From UBA12481 sp964355105 (lineage in GTDB: Bacteria > Bacteroidota > Bacteroidia > Bacteroidales > UBA12481): a stretch of 64,000 nt of DNA. Positions 1-7,441 of the stretch are shown one piece after another; the first letter of the stretch is position 1; each line of letters begins with the position of its first letter. The DNA is taken from positions 24,001 to 88,000 of the forward strand of contig CAYHCO010000015.1 in the NCBI GenBank assembly GCA_964355105.1, read 5' to 3'. Made by a program: the position numbers and the translations under genes. Below the pieces are notes generated by a model that was given only the letters and a program-made list of their open reading frames with translations, searched no databases and was not told where the DNA came from.

Positions 1-279
1 TTCCTTCATCTTACCGGTCGTATCAATAAAAACCGTCATCCCAGTCCGAAGTATCTGGGTCTGAACCCGCGGATCAAAGAAAGTGAATGCAAAATACAGG
101 TGCGTACTGTCGTTGTAACTCATCCAGCCGGTCTGGGTATCAGCATGGTAACCGGTTGGCTTGATGTCCGGAGAAGCGGCATTGTTACCCCAGTACATCG
201 GGAGTTCAGTAAGGCCTGAACAGCCTGCCGTAACTATGGTAAGAGCCATAATTCCGGAAAATAGGATATTTGACTTCAT
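1..279 (-). CDS. Partial lipoprotein of unknown function (N-terminal part)
   Basis: The reading frame is open from an ATG at 277-279 to the window edge, giving 93 residues; the C-terminus lies outside. Residues 1-20 form a lipoprotein signal ending in VTAGC, so the mature protein should begin at Cys20 and be membrane-anchored. The visible mature part mentions no family I recognise; it is rich in aromatic and Thr residues (YWGNNAASPDIKPTGYHAD) and looks like a beta-rich extracytoplasmic domain. It is transcribed away from the gene at 480, with a 200-bp divergent spacer. Function unknown. Confidence 0.7.
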   Translation of the reverse strand, partial: MKSNILFSGIMALTIVTAGCSGLTELPMYWGNNAASPDIKPTGYHADTQTGWMSYNDSTHLYFAFTFFDPRVQTQILRTGMTVFIDTTGKMKE

Positions 280-449
280 GGTTTGGAGTTTTGTATTTGG
301 ATACCATAAATTTACAAAGGTTTAACAGGAAACTCAATGTCAAAAAACATGTTATTCCAAACCTCTTGCTTAATCCTTTTTCGCTTTCGGTAGATTTCCT
401 TTAACATATCGTTAACCCGGCGTTAACTCGGGCTGCAAAGCGCCTTGGT

Positions 450-457
450 TATTTTTG
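450..457 (+). promoter_or_regulatory. Candidate -7 promoter element (TATTTTTG)
   Basis: An exact match to the Bacteroidota -7 consensus TAnnTTTG lies 22 bp before the ATG at 480, a distance that fits a short leader. No clear TTTG is seen 19 bp upstream. The rest of the 280-479 divergent spacer holds no other recognised feature. Confidence 0.4.
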
Positions 458-479
458 CAGCATAACAAATTCAGAAAAA

Positions 480-1349
480 ATGAAATCAAGATTAGTAGTA
501 TCGATTATTCTCCTGACTTTCCTGGCAGGACCGGCTGCGACATTCGGGCAGGACGCCAGTCAGAAGAAGATAGAGCGCATCCAGCGCAAAATTGAAAAAC
601 AGTCAAAAAAGCTTCAGGAACTTACCGGCGGTGAGCATGTGGTTATCGGTTATCCAATTCCCGCCATCGATCCTGGAGAGATTGTTAAAATAAAGGCCGA
701 AGCCCGCGAAGTTGCCGGAGAGGCCCGGGCCCACGCTGAGGAAGCCCGCGCCCAGGCCGCAGAGGTTCGGGTTCATGTGCGGGAGTCAATGGATCAGCAG
801 CGTGAAGTTATGGAACAGCAGCGAGAGGCAATGCGCGAGCAGAGAAGGGTTATTGAGGAGAATGTAATTGTTAACAAGGACATCAATGGAAAGAAATTCC
901 GTTACTATTACAAGACTCCCGGGATCAGGATTGAAAGCCCTGAGCCCTTTTCATTCTCGACCGAAGGCGACGTGAAAGTTGTTGCACCCGACGTGTGGGC
1001 TGGTGCCACCAACGTATTCAGTTTTAACCAGGATAATCTGTCCATCGACAAAACCCTCGCTGATGAGACCAGCTCAGCCGACTTTAATTATGAGGTTAAG
1101 GAAGGGGCAAATGGTATATCTGTCAGGGTCGACGGAGCCATCGATGCCGGCAAGGTTAAGATAATTATCAAGCAGCCCAACGGAGAGGTTTATAACGAGT
1201 ATACTTTGTCCTCACTGGCAAATGTCAACTGGAAGCAAACGATCGGTTTCGAGGGCAAGGATGAAGCTTCTTATATCGGTAAGTGGACCGTCAGCGTCAG
1301 TGCCGAAAAAGCTAAAGGCAAATACAGCGTCAATCTGTCGGGTCGCTAA
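480..1349 (+). CDS. Secreted coiled-coil protein of unknown function
   Basis: This 289-aa protein has a signal peptide (about residues 1-24, ending in FGQ). Residues 25-50 are Lys/Gln rich, and about 68-130 form a long Ala/Glu/Arg/Gln-rich helix with repeated QQRE units, a likely coiled coil. From about 135 the composition changes to beta-rich, Val/Ser/Gly-rich sequence, so the layout is helix stalk plus C-terminal beta domain. No known family is recognised; an envelope or periplasmic structural role is inferred only from the signal and coiled coil. The stop codon overlaps the convergent gene that ends at 1346. There is no Shine-Dalgarno sequence; an A-rich leader precedes the ATG. Confidence 0.75.
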   Translation: MKSRLVVSIILLTFLAGPAATFGQDASQKKIERIQRKIEKQSKKLQELTGGEHVVIGYPIPAIDPGEIVKIKAEAREVAGEARAHAEEARAQAAEVRVHVRESMDQQREVMEQQREAMREQRRVIEENVIVNKDINGKKFRYYYKTPGIRIESPEPFSFSTEGDVKVVAPDVWAGATNVFSFNQDNLSIDKTLADETSSADFNYEVKEGANGISVRVDGAIDAGKVKIIIKQPNGEVYNEYTLSSLANVNWKQTIGFEGKDEASYIGKWTVSVSAEKAKGKYSVNLSGR

Positions 1350-2707
1350 AAGTGGGCACTGAGCCCGAGATACCCCTGCAGATTGCTGAAATTCAGCCTG
1401 TGTGAAGGAATATAAATAGAGCCGTACGCCGATTCCGGTAGTACGGTTCTTTCATTAAAAGTGATCCTGTTGATCAGGAAACCTTCCAGGCCTGCATCCA
1501 CGGAGAATCCGGGTATCAGGTACCACGAAGCCTGAAGGCGCAGCATCGCGCCGGGCTTGAGGTTATGTTCCTGAATGAATGTTTCTCCATTTTTATTGTA
1601 ATCACTGATGGAATTCCAGCTGAAATAAAAATGCTCATAGATATCCGACAAAACAGGCCCCACCTGGATAGAGGTCTCCAGGCGGTCGGCCCAGTATCGG
1701 TCGGCCGGATGGAATTTCCAGCCCCCATAAATGCCGAGAGTGGTTTGCCTGAAATGATGATTGTACGAATACCCCAAATCGTAATCAGGCAGGTACTTAT
1801 TAAAATAGGAAGACGAAATATCTCCGGGGAACATCTGAAACATTACGCCGGCTTCAAAATTTCGGCCAATACTCCTCGACAGGCCTGCATCCAAACCTAT
1901 CCGGGTTTCGTAATAGGGATCCGACGGGCCGAAAAGAGGTGACATGTACCAGTTCTGCAGTCTTTTGCGAACCGAGTTCGTCATCAGGGATGTGTGTATA
2001 GATAGGGCCCACTTATTTACCGGGAAGGCTCTTTGCATCATCGGGGATTGTTTAACCAGGAGCTCGAAATCGTGAAGCGAGGGCTCTCCCATGCGGTTTT
2101 GCAGCTCAGGCAGCCGGTCGGGGAAGATGGCTGATTCCCTCAGCCTGCTTAATTGAGGACCATTCAGTTTTTCGGCACTGATCTCATAAACCTGCTTACG
2201 GTTTGCTTTCTGCATGAAACTACCGATGGTTCCGCCTCCTGCGGCTGTGATAGCGCCAAGAACAATTGCGGGAATTATGGTCCAGCCCTGCGCAAGTATG
2301 GCTCCGGTAACAAATCCGGGTATAACGCCTGCCACAATGCCAATAATCATCCCTTGATACGGATGCCCTCCCAGCCTGACTTTCATCGAAGCGATATCAG
2401 GGATCCGAATGTTGGTGATTTCATTCGGGTTCATAATCCCACCTGGAAGGCTGAAGCTTTTCCGGACCATTACCAGGCTGTCATTCATCCAGATTAACTG
2501 TCCTTCGGTAGCGGTTCCGTCTTTTTTTGTGATGTATAATTGGGTGGAGTAAGGTTGCCAGTGCTTGTCCATCTTTTCCCAGTCGTGCCACGATATCCCC
2601 CGGGGTACTCCTGCAGGTTCCTTGTGTTGGGTTACCCCTTGACCAAAGCCCTGCTGCTGCAGGAAAAACAGGACACAAAAACTTAAAAAAAATGTGATTC
2701 TTTTCAT
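1346..2707 (-). CDS. Probable outer-membrane-associated protein, unknown function
   Basis: The 453-aa product starts with a signal peptide (residues 1-23, ending GFGQ). About residues 35-110 form a small domain with a DGTATEGQLI motif. Residues 118-166 are a glycine- and alanine-rich hydrophobic stretch that could be two membrane segments or a glycine-zipper-like hairpin. The last 200 residues alternate aromatic and polar residues and end in phenylalanine (GYLGLSAHF), as in many outer-membrane beta-barrel proteins. The combination of a hydrophobic hairpin and barrel-like tail is not one I can name. It is convergent with, and overlaps by 4 bp, the coiled-coil protein gene upstream. Confidence 0.75.
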   Translation of the reverse strand: MKRITFFLSFCVLFFLQQQGFGQGVTQHKEPAGVPRGISWHDWEKMDKHWQPYSTQLYITKKDGTATEGQLIWMNDSLVMVRKSFSLPGGIMNPNEITNIRIPDIASMKVRLGGHPYQGMIIGIVAGVIPGFVTGAILAQGWTIIPAIVLGAITAAGGGTIGSFMQKANRKQVYEISAEKLNGPQLSRLRESAIFPDRLPELQNRMGEPSLHDFELLVKQSPMMQRAFPVNKWALSIHTSLMTNSVRKRLQNWYMSPLFGPSDPYYETRIGLDAGLSRSIGRNFEAGVMFQMFPGDISSSYFNKYLPDYDLGYSYNHHFRQTTLGIYGGWKFHPADRYWADRLETSIQVGPVLSDIYEHFYFSWNSISDYNKNGETFIQEHNLKPGAMLRLQASWYLIPGFSVDAGLEGFLINRITFNERTVLPESAYGSIYIPSHRLNFSNLQGYLGLSAHF

Positions 2708-2883
2708 GGAATAAAGATAATTATGTAATTTGGATTAAAAATGTTGGAAAGTCGCGCGTGTACTACAAAAACTATGGTTTAAAACTGTTTTCCGGATTAG
2801 CAACCTACACTTATAATCAAGCAGGCTGAACGCTAAAGTGCGCATGTTACTCGTTTTAGTTCATGTTTATAAATAATTGGTTG

Positions 2884-2891
2884 TATTTTTG
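2884..2891 (+). promoter_or_regulatory. Candidate -7 promoter element (TATTTTTG)
   Basis: Exact TAnnTTTG match 42 bp upstream of the sugar-phosphate transferase ATG at 2934, in the 226-bp divergent spacer 2708-2933. No convincing -33 element is visible. The rest of the spacer shows nothing else. Confidence 0.4.
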
Positions 2892-2933
2892 TAATTCGAT
2901 TCCTTAAGGATCAAACTGTAACCTAAGTACCTC

Positions 2934-4100
2934 ATGATACCCATAAACCAATCAATGATCCTGGCATTCCTGGCTGCATTGATGGTGTCATATATTGCAA
3001 TTCCTCCAATTGTGAGGGTTTCAAAAGCAAATAGGATGGGAGCATTACCCAACGGCCGGACCAGCCATGTGGGTGTTATCCCTACTTTAGGCGGTGTTGC
3101 AATCTTTGCAGCGGTAACTATTGGCGGGAGTCTTTTCCTGAAGCAGGATTTTCCGCGTGAATTTCAATATGTCCTGCCTGCCATGGTTATCCTGTTCTTC
3201 TTTGGCATGAAAGATGATCTGGTGGGATTAAGCCCGACGAAAAAGATGGCTGGACAGATTATCGCGAGCCTATTTATTATTCTTGCTGCCGACGTTAGAA
3301 TAATCAGCCTTCACGGGCTGTTCGGCTTTAATGAAATACCCTACGGAATCAGTGTTGTCTTGTCTTTTTTTATTTTCGTTGCCCTGATCAATGCCTTTAA
3401 TCTGGTCGACGGGATCGATGGCCTGGCCAGCGGCCTGGGAATATTCGTATCGGTCGTGCTCGGGATCTGGCTTTTCTCTCTGGACCATCCTGATTATGCA
3501 ACTTTCGCTTTTGCTACTGCCGGCGGGTTGTTCCCGTTTTATTTCTTTAACGTTTTCAGCAAGGAGAACAAACTGTTTATGGGCGATACCGGATCCCAAA
3601 TGTTGGGACTGCTCTTCGCCACTTTTGCGGTAAAAATCCTCTGGTGCCCGGTTGCTCCCGACAGTACCCTGTTTTTAAAAGCAATGCCGGCGGTGGTCAT
3701 GGCCGTCATGATTGTGCCGATTGCCGATACCGTGCGCGTTATGACCCTGAGGATAGCCAACGGCAGATCGCCTTTTTACGCTGACAGGAACCATTTTCAC
3801 CATGGATTGCTTGCCCTCGGAATGACTCACTGGCAAGCCTCAACAACCGTAATTCTGACTAATTTTTCATTATTCGTAATTGCCTGGCTGATGCGCAACA
3901 CCTCAGTCCTGTTGCTGGGTACCCTGATCATGGCCCTGGGTATTATTTCCTGCTCAATACCTACTATGCTTCTCCGGTACCAGATTATCGACCGGAAAAG
4001 AGTTCCAGGCCACGAGGAACACCACCATGCCGAGGCAACCGAAGCCAAAGCTGAAGAAAAACGGGTGGAGAAGAAAGAGGACGTCAGCTCGCTCAATTAG
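2934..4100 (+). CDS. Undecaprenyl-phosphate sugar-1-phosphate transferase (WecA/MraY family)
   Basis: The 388-aa polytopic protein transfers a sugar-1-phosphate (in WecA, GlcNAc-1-P) from a UDP-sugar to undecaprenyl phosphate at the inner membrane, the first step of O-antigen, capsule or related glycan assembly. Family motifs are intact: the paired Asp at 94-95 (MKDDLVGLS), NLVDGIDGLASG at about 156-166, GDTGS at 217-221 and the HFHH motif at 287-290. About ten hydrophobic segments are visible. The C-terminal 30 residues are charged (Glu/Lys/His) and probably cytoplasmic. Length fits WecA/TagO-type enzymes. The stop codon TAG lies inside an AT-rich degenerate 8-mer repeat. The exact sugar specificity cannot be told. 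Confidence 0.92.
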   Translation: MIPINQSMILAFLAALMVSYIAIPPIVRVSKANRMGALPNGRTSHVGVIPTLGGVAIFAAVTIGGSLFLKQDFPREFQYVLPAMVILFFFGMKDDLVGLSPTKKMAGQIIASLFIILAADVRIISLHGLFGFNEIPYGISVVLSFFIFVALINAFNLVDGIDGLASGLGIFVSVVLGIWLFSLDHPDYATFAFATAGGLFPFYFFNVFSKENKLFMGDTGSQMLGLLFATFAVKILWCPVAPDSTLFLKAMPAVVMAVMIVPIADTVRVMTLRIANGRSPFYADRNHFHHGLLALGMTHWQASTTVILTNFSLFVIAWLMRNTSVLLLGTLIMALGIISCSIPTMLLRYQIIDRKRVPGHEEHHHAEATEAKAEEKRVEKKEDVSSLN

Positions 4101-4127
4101 GTTGAATTGCCTAATTCCCAATTAGTA
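4092..4127. repeat. Degenerate 8-bp tandem tract overlapping a stop codon
   Basis: The sequence reads as slipped 8-mers of the type TAATTGCC / TAATTCCC / CAATTAG. The stop codon of the sugar-phosphate transferase (4098-4100) is inside it. Similar tracts occur at 7321, 35321 and 42302. Confidence 0.5.
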
Positions 4128-4180
4128 TTTCTCGATTGAAGTTTCTGTATATTGGTAGCAGAAAACAGAATTGCATTGAT

Positions 4181-5608
4181 ATGCTAGCCAAAATCCGGAC
4201 AACCTTTTTTACGGCCCTGGTCATCATCATAGTGGCATGGATCGTATACTGCATCATCTTACAGAGTACCCGGCCCCAGACAAAATGGGACTGGAAAACC
4301 ATTAATACGGAGAAGCTGAGTTTCCCTAAAGACTTTCTTTGGGGTAACGCCACAGCAGCCCATCAGGTTGAGGGGTATAACACAAATAACCAATGGTATT
4401 TGTGGGAAAGCACCGTGGATGCAACCGGAAAACCCATGATCGCCGGCGGTCAGCTTTCCGGAATGGCCTGCGACCAGTGGAGGCGCTATAGTGAGGATAT
4501 CGGACTGATGAAGGAACTCGGAGTGAACTCCTATAGGTTCTCGGTTGAATGGAGCCGGATCGAACCGAAAGAAGGTGTTTTTGACACCCTGGCAATAAAG
4601 CATTATCAGGATGTATGCGATTCCCTGATCGCAAACGGGATCGTTCCGATGGTTACCCTTCACCATTTCACGAATCCTATATGGTTTGAAAAAAAGGGAG
4701 CCTTCGAGAAAAAGGAAAATATTGCAGATTTTGTCCGTTTTACTGAGGTAATATATCTCGCCCTCAAGGACCGTGTAAAGCTTTGGTGCACCATTAATGA
4801 GCCTGCCGTCTACGTGGTTGAGGGGTATTTTCAGGGCGCCAATCCTCCGGGTAAAAAGGATACCCAGCTGGCAGCAGTGGTTCTCAGAAACATTTTGGAA
4901 GCACACGTCCAGGCATACTGGAAGATCAAAAGCCTTCCGGGGGGCGACAAAGCCAGTGTGGGTCTGGTCAAGAACATGACCCAGGCCGATCCTTACAGCA
5001 AGTGGAATCTGGGCGACTGGGTATTTTCAGGTTTGATTGAAGGGGTATTTAACGGTACCACCCTGAATTTCCTCAAAACCGGCAAATACCGTTTCGTCAT
5101 GCCCACCATGGCTAAACTTATCGATGAGAATCCAAAAGCAAAGGGTTCGCTGGATTTTATCGGACTTAACTATTACTCACATTACAACTACAAATTCTCC
5201 TTTAACCTCGATAAGGCATTCCAGGCAAAGCTACTCGAAGGTGAGGTCAAAACCGACATGGATTATGCGATGTATCCGGAGGGATTTTACCGTGCCATCA
5301 AAACTGTTTCTCAGTTGGGCGTTCCCATTTATGTGACTGAAAATGGCATTGCCGACGCGAAGGATGATCGCCGGGAACTATTTATCAGCCAGTATCTTTA
5401 CGTGGTTTCGAGAGCCATATCTGAAGGGTATGATATCAGGGGATACTACTATTGGAGCCTCATGGATAATTTCGAATGGTCGCTCGGGTATGACATGAAA
5501 TTTGGCTTGTATTCGGTGGATATGGCAACCCAGCGCCGCACCCTAAGGGACGGGTCCAAACGTTTTCAGCAAATAGTCCGGGAGAGCCGGCAGGGGGTTT
5601 ATCAATAG
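4181..5608 (+). CDS. Membrane-anchored family 1 glycoside hydrolase (beta-glucosidase-like)
   Basis: A GH1 enzyme that hydrolyses beta-glycosides by the retaining mechanism. I chose the ATG at 4181 (475 aa) over an in-frame TTG at 4136 because it directly precedes a hydrophobic segment (residues 7-27) with positively charged flank, predicted as an uncleaved membrane anchor or signal. The acid/base Glu is at 207 in CTINEPAVY and the nucleophile Glu at 387 in YVTENGIAD; NATAAHQVEG near the start of the barrel and SRIEPKEG also fit. Length without the anchor is normal for GH1. Most bacterial GH1 enzymes are cytoplasmic, so an anchored version is unusual. The final residues GVYQ and the stop are encoded by a dispersed palindromic repeat, so the original C-terminus was probably altered slightly. 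Confidence 0.9.
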   Translation: MLAKIRTTFFTALVIIIVAWIVYCIILQSTRPQTKWDWKTINTEKLSFPKDFLWGNATAAHQVEGYNTNNQWYLWESTVDATGKPMIAGGQLSGMACDQWRRYSEDIGLMKELGVNSYRFSVEWSRIEPKEGVFDTLAIKHYQDVCDSLIANGIVPMVTLHHFTNPIWFEKKGAFEKKENIADFVRFTEVIYLALKDRVKLWCTINEPAVYVVEGYFQGANPPGKKDTQLAAVVLRNILEAHVQAYWKIKSLPGGDKASVGLVKNMTQADPYSKWNLGDWVFSGLIEGVFNGTTLNFLKTGKYRFVMPTMAKLIDENPKAKGSLDFIGLNYYSHYNYKFSFNLDKAFQAKLLEGEVKTDMDYAMYPEGFYRAIKTVSQLGVPIYVTENGIADAKDDRRELFISQYLYVVSRAISEGYDIRGYYYWSLMDNFEWSLGYDMKFGLYSVDMATQRRTLRDGSKRFQQIVRESRQGVYQ

Positions 5609-5628
5609 CCCGGCACTTCAGTGCCGGT
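5597..5628. repeat. Dispersed palindrome CCGGCAC-TTCA-GTGCCGG with TTTATCAATAG flank
   Basis: A perfect 7-bp stem with a TTCA loop occupies 5610-5627. The 5' flank TTTATCAATAGCC is shared with two copies at 23548-23613, and the stop codon of the GH1 gene is the TAG in this flank. Part of a family with copies on either strand. It could also act as a terminator or mRNA-stabilising hairpin, but it has no T-run. Confidence 0.75.
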
Positions 5629-5630
5629 GA

Positions 5631-5672
5631 CAGTCGGCAGTCGGCAATAGGCAGTAGGCAGTGGGCAGTAGC
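5631..5672. repeat. Heptameric tandem repeat (CAGTNGG, six units)
   Basis: Six consecutive 7-bp units of the form CAGTCGG/CAATAGG/CAGTAGG follow the palindrome directly. The reverse-complement version (CTGCCNA, nine units) is at 35770-35832. Confidence 0.8.
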
Positions 5673-5703
5673 GGAGTGAAAATATTTTATTTCTTTTGTC
5701 AGT

Positions 5704-6537
5704 ATGGTAGAGAGTTTGATCACAATGTCGATTGTTGGCCTCTTATCCGGCTTCATCTTTTCGATGCCGATAGCAGGACCGGTGAGCATTCTGATCACCT
5801 CCCACGCGCTAAAAGGGAGGCTGCGATACTGCAACAAGGTAGCCATTGGTGCCTCATTCGCTGATTTCATCTACGTTTTTCTTGCCGTTTTCGGGATTAC
5901 CAAACTCTTTCATTACCTCTTACCGGCCATGCCTTATATATTGGGTGTCGGATCGGTATTCATCCTGTTCATCGGATATAAAGTTTTCAAGTCGAAGGTT
6001 GATATCGAGCATGTTGAAGAGATCCACCCAAAAACCGGCCGGCCGATACCGGAAGGTAAGGGTGCCATTTACACCGGATTCATGGTCAATTTTCTGAATC
6101 CGACATTGTTTTTTGGGAGCCTTACATCTTCCTTCCTGGTGATATCTTTTATCGCCTCACTCGGCTTCAATACAGGCGGACTCGATACCATGATCGGCAA
6201 GAACGTTAAGGCCTTGAACAGTATAGAAGGTAAAGCTGTCGACACCTCGCATGTTACCAATTATTTCAAGGCAGATACCCTAAGGTTTTTAAAGAACCAG
6301 GATCACAGCGCCACAACCGAGAGGCCGCGCTGGTTCCCATTATTGATCAGCCTGTCGTATGCGCTGGCCTTAGCCATCGGAAGCATTATCTGGTTCGTGG
6401 TCATGGCCCTGATTTTATCACGGTTCCGGCACCGGATCAATAAGAAAATTGTTAATGGGGTGATAAAAGGACTGGGAATTGTCCTGTGTCTTTTTGGAAT
6501 CTATTTTGCCTATTCTGCCGTAAAAATGTTGATGTAA
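5704..6537 (+). CDS. LysE-family transporter
   Basis: A 277-aa inner-membrane protein with about six hydrophobic segments. The N-terminus, GFIFSMPIAGPVSILI at about 13-28, matches the LysE/RhtB family signature (a PxGP-like motif near the first helix), as does the small-residue second helix. These proteins export amino acids or small metabolites. Residues about 155-205 form a charged, non-membrane insertion between helices that is longer than in ordinary LysE proteins. The amidotransferase gene follows after 15 bp, so the two are probably co-transcribed. Substrate unknown. Confidence 0.82.
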   Translation: MVESLITMSIVGLLSGFIFSMPIAGPVSILITSHALKGRLRYCNKVAIGASFADFIYVFLAVFGITKLFHYLLPAMPYILGVGSVFILFIGYKVFKSKVDIEHVEEIHPKTGRPIPEGKGAIYTGFMVNFLNPTLFFGSLTSSFLVISFIASLGFNTGGLDTMIGKNVKALNSIEGKAVDTSHVTNYFKADTLRFLKNQDHSATTERPRWFPLLISLSYALALAIGSIIWFVVMALILSRFRHRINKKIVNGVIKGLGIVLCLFGIYFAYSAVKMLM

Positions 6538-6552
6538 CCAATCCTTGAATCC

Positions 6553-7245
6553 ATGATAATCGGCCTTTTAATTTGTGATCATGCCCGCATGGAGTTAAAC
6601 CATCCCGATGGCAGTTATCCCGAGATGTTCCGGCGCATTCTTCCCGGATTCGAATTCACGGATTACTACGTTTGTGACGGAAAATTTCCCGCCGGACCAT
6701 TTGAGTGCGACGGTTGGATCATAAGCGGATCGAGGCTTTCCGTGTATGATGATGTGGGCTGGATTACCCAAATGAAGAAATTTACGCGCGAGATTGCCGA
6801 TTCGGGCAATCCCTGCATCGGAGTCTGTTTCGGGCATCAGATGATCGGGGCAGCATTGGGCGGTTTGGTCAGGAAGGCTGACACCGGCTTTTGCATCGGT
6901 ATTCATGATTTTGAGATTCTTCAACAGGAACCCTGGATGAAACCCCCGCTTCCTTCGGTTGGACTGGTGATGTCATGCCAGGATCAGGTTGTTGGCCTGC
7001 CTCCCCATACCACTTTGCTGGCGCGTTCTCCACTTATCCCGAACGGTATGATCAGGGTTGGGAAAAACATGCTTGGTATCCAGGGGCATCCCGAATTCTC
7101 GGTTGATTTTGAACATAAGCTCATCGAAGCCAATGCCCATTTGCTCACGCCGGAACTGATGTCAACAGGTATCGCAAGCCTGGAAAAGCCGGTGCACAGC
7201 CTCGAGGTTGCCGGCTGGATGAGCCGTTTTCTCCGAATGGAGTAG
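6553..7245 (+). CDS. Class I glutamine amidotransferase (GMP synthase-like, stand-alone)
   Basis: The 230-aa protein has the class I amidotransferase fold with the nucleophile Cys92 in GVCFGHQMIG and the His179/Glu181 pair in GIQGHPEF, so the full triad is present. Stand-alone proteins of this COG0518 type resemble YfeJ and gamma-Glu peptide hydrolases; they lack the ATP pyrophosphatase and dimerisation domains of true GMP synthase. Its partner or substrate is unknown. It follows the LysE-type exporter by 15 bp, which may link it to amino-acid or glutamyl-compound metabolism. Length and motifs look intact. Confidence 0.87.
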   Translation: MIIGLLICDHARMELNHPDGSYPEMFRRILPGFEFTDYYVCDGKFPAGPFECDGWIISGSRLSVYDDVGWITQMKKFTREIADSGNPCIGVCFGHQMIGAALGGLVRKADTGFCIGIHDFEILQQEPWMKPPLPSVGLVMSCQDQVVGLPPHTTLLARSPLIPNGMIRVGKNMLGIQGHPEFSVDFEHKLIEANAHLLTPELMSTGIASLEKPVHSLEVAGWMSRFLRME

Positions 7246-7320
7246 GGTAGGACCCGAAGGTCGAGATTCCAATTCAGAGTTCCGAATTCCGATGTTGGAA
7301 ATTCAAGTGTGCATGGAAGT

Positions 7321-7353
7321 TAATTGGCACATTGGCAAATTGGCAAATTGTCA
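7321..7353. repeat. Degenerate 8-bp tandem tract (ATTGGCAA)
   Basis: About four 8-mers (ATTGGCAC, ATTGGCAA, ATTGGCAA, ATTGTCAC) lie in the 196-bp space before the kinase gene at 7442. Same type as the tracts at 35321 and 42302. The rest of the spacer 7246-7441 shows only a small GACC/GGTC inverted repeat. Confidence 0.6.
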
Positions 7354-7441
7354 CATTTCTTCGCCAATTCATCCCATTTATTTTACGGCGGAGGGGTTCT
7401 GTCGTTATTTCGAAGGGTCAACAGATAAACCCTAAAAAAAA

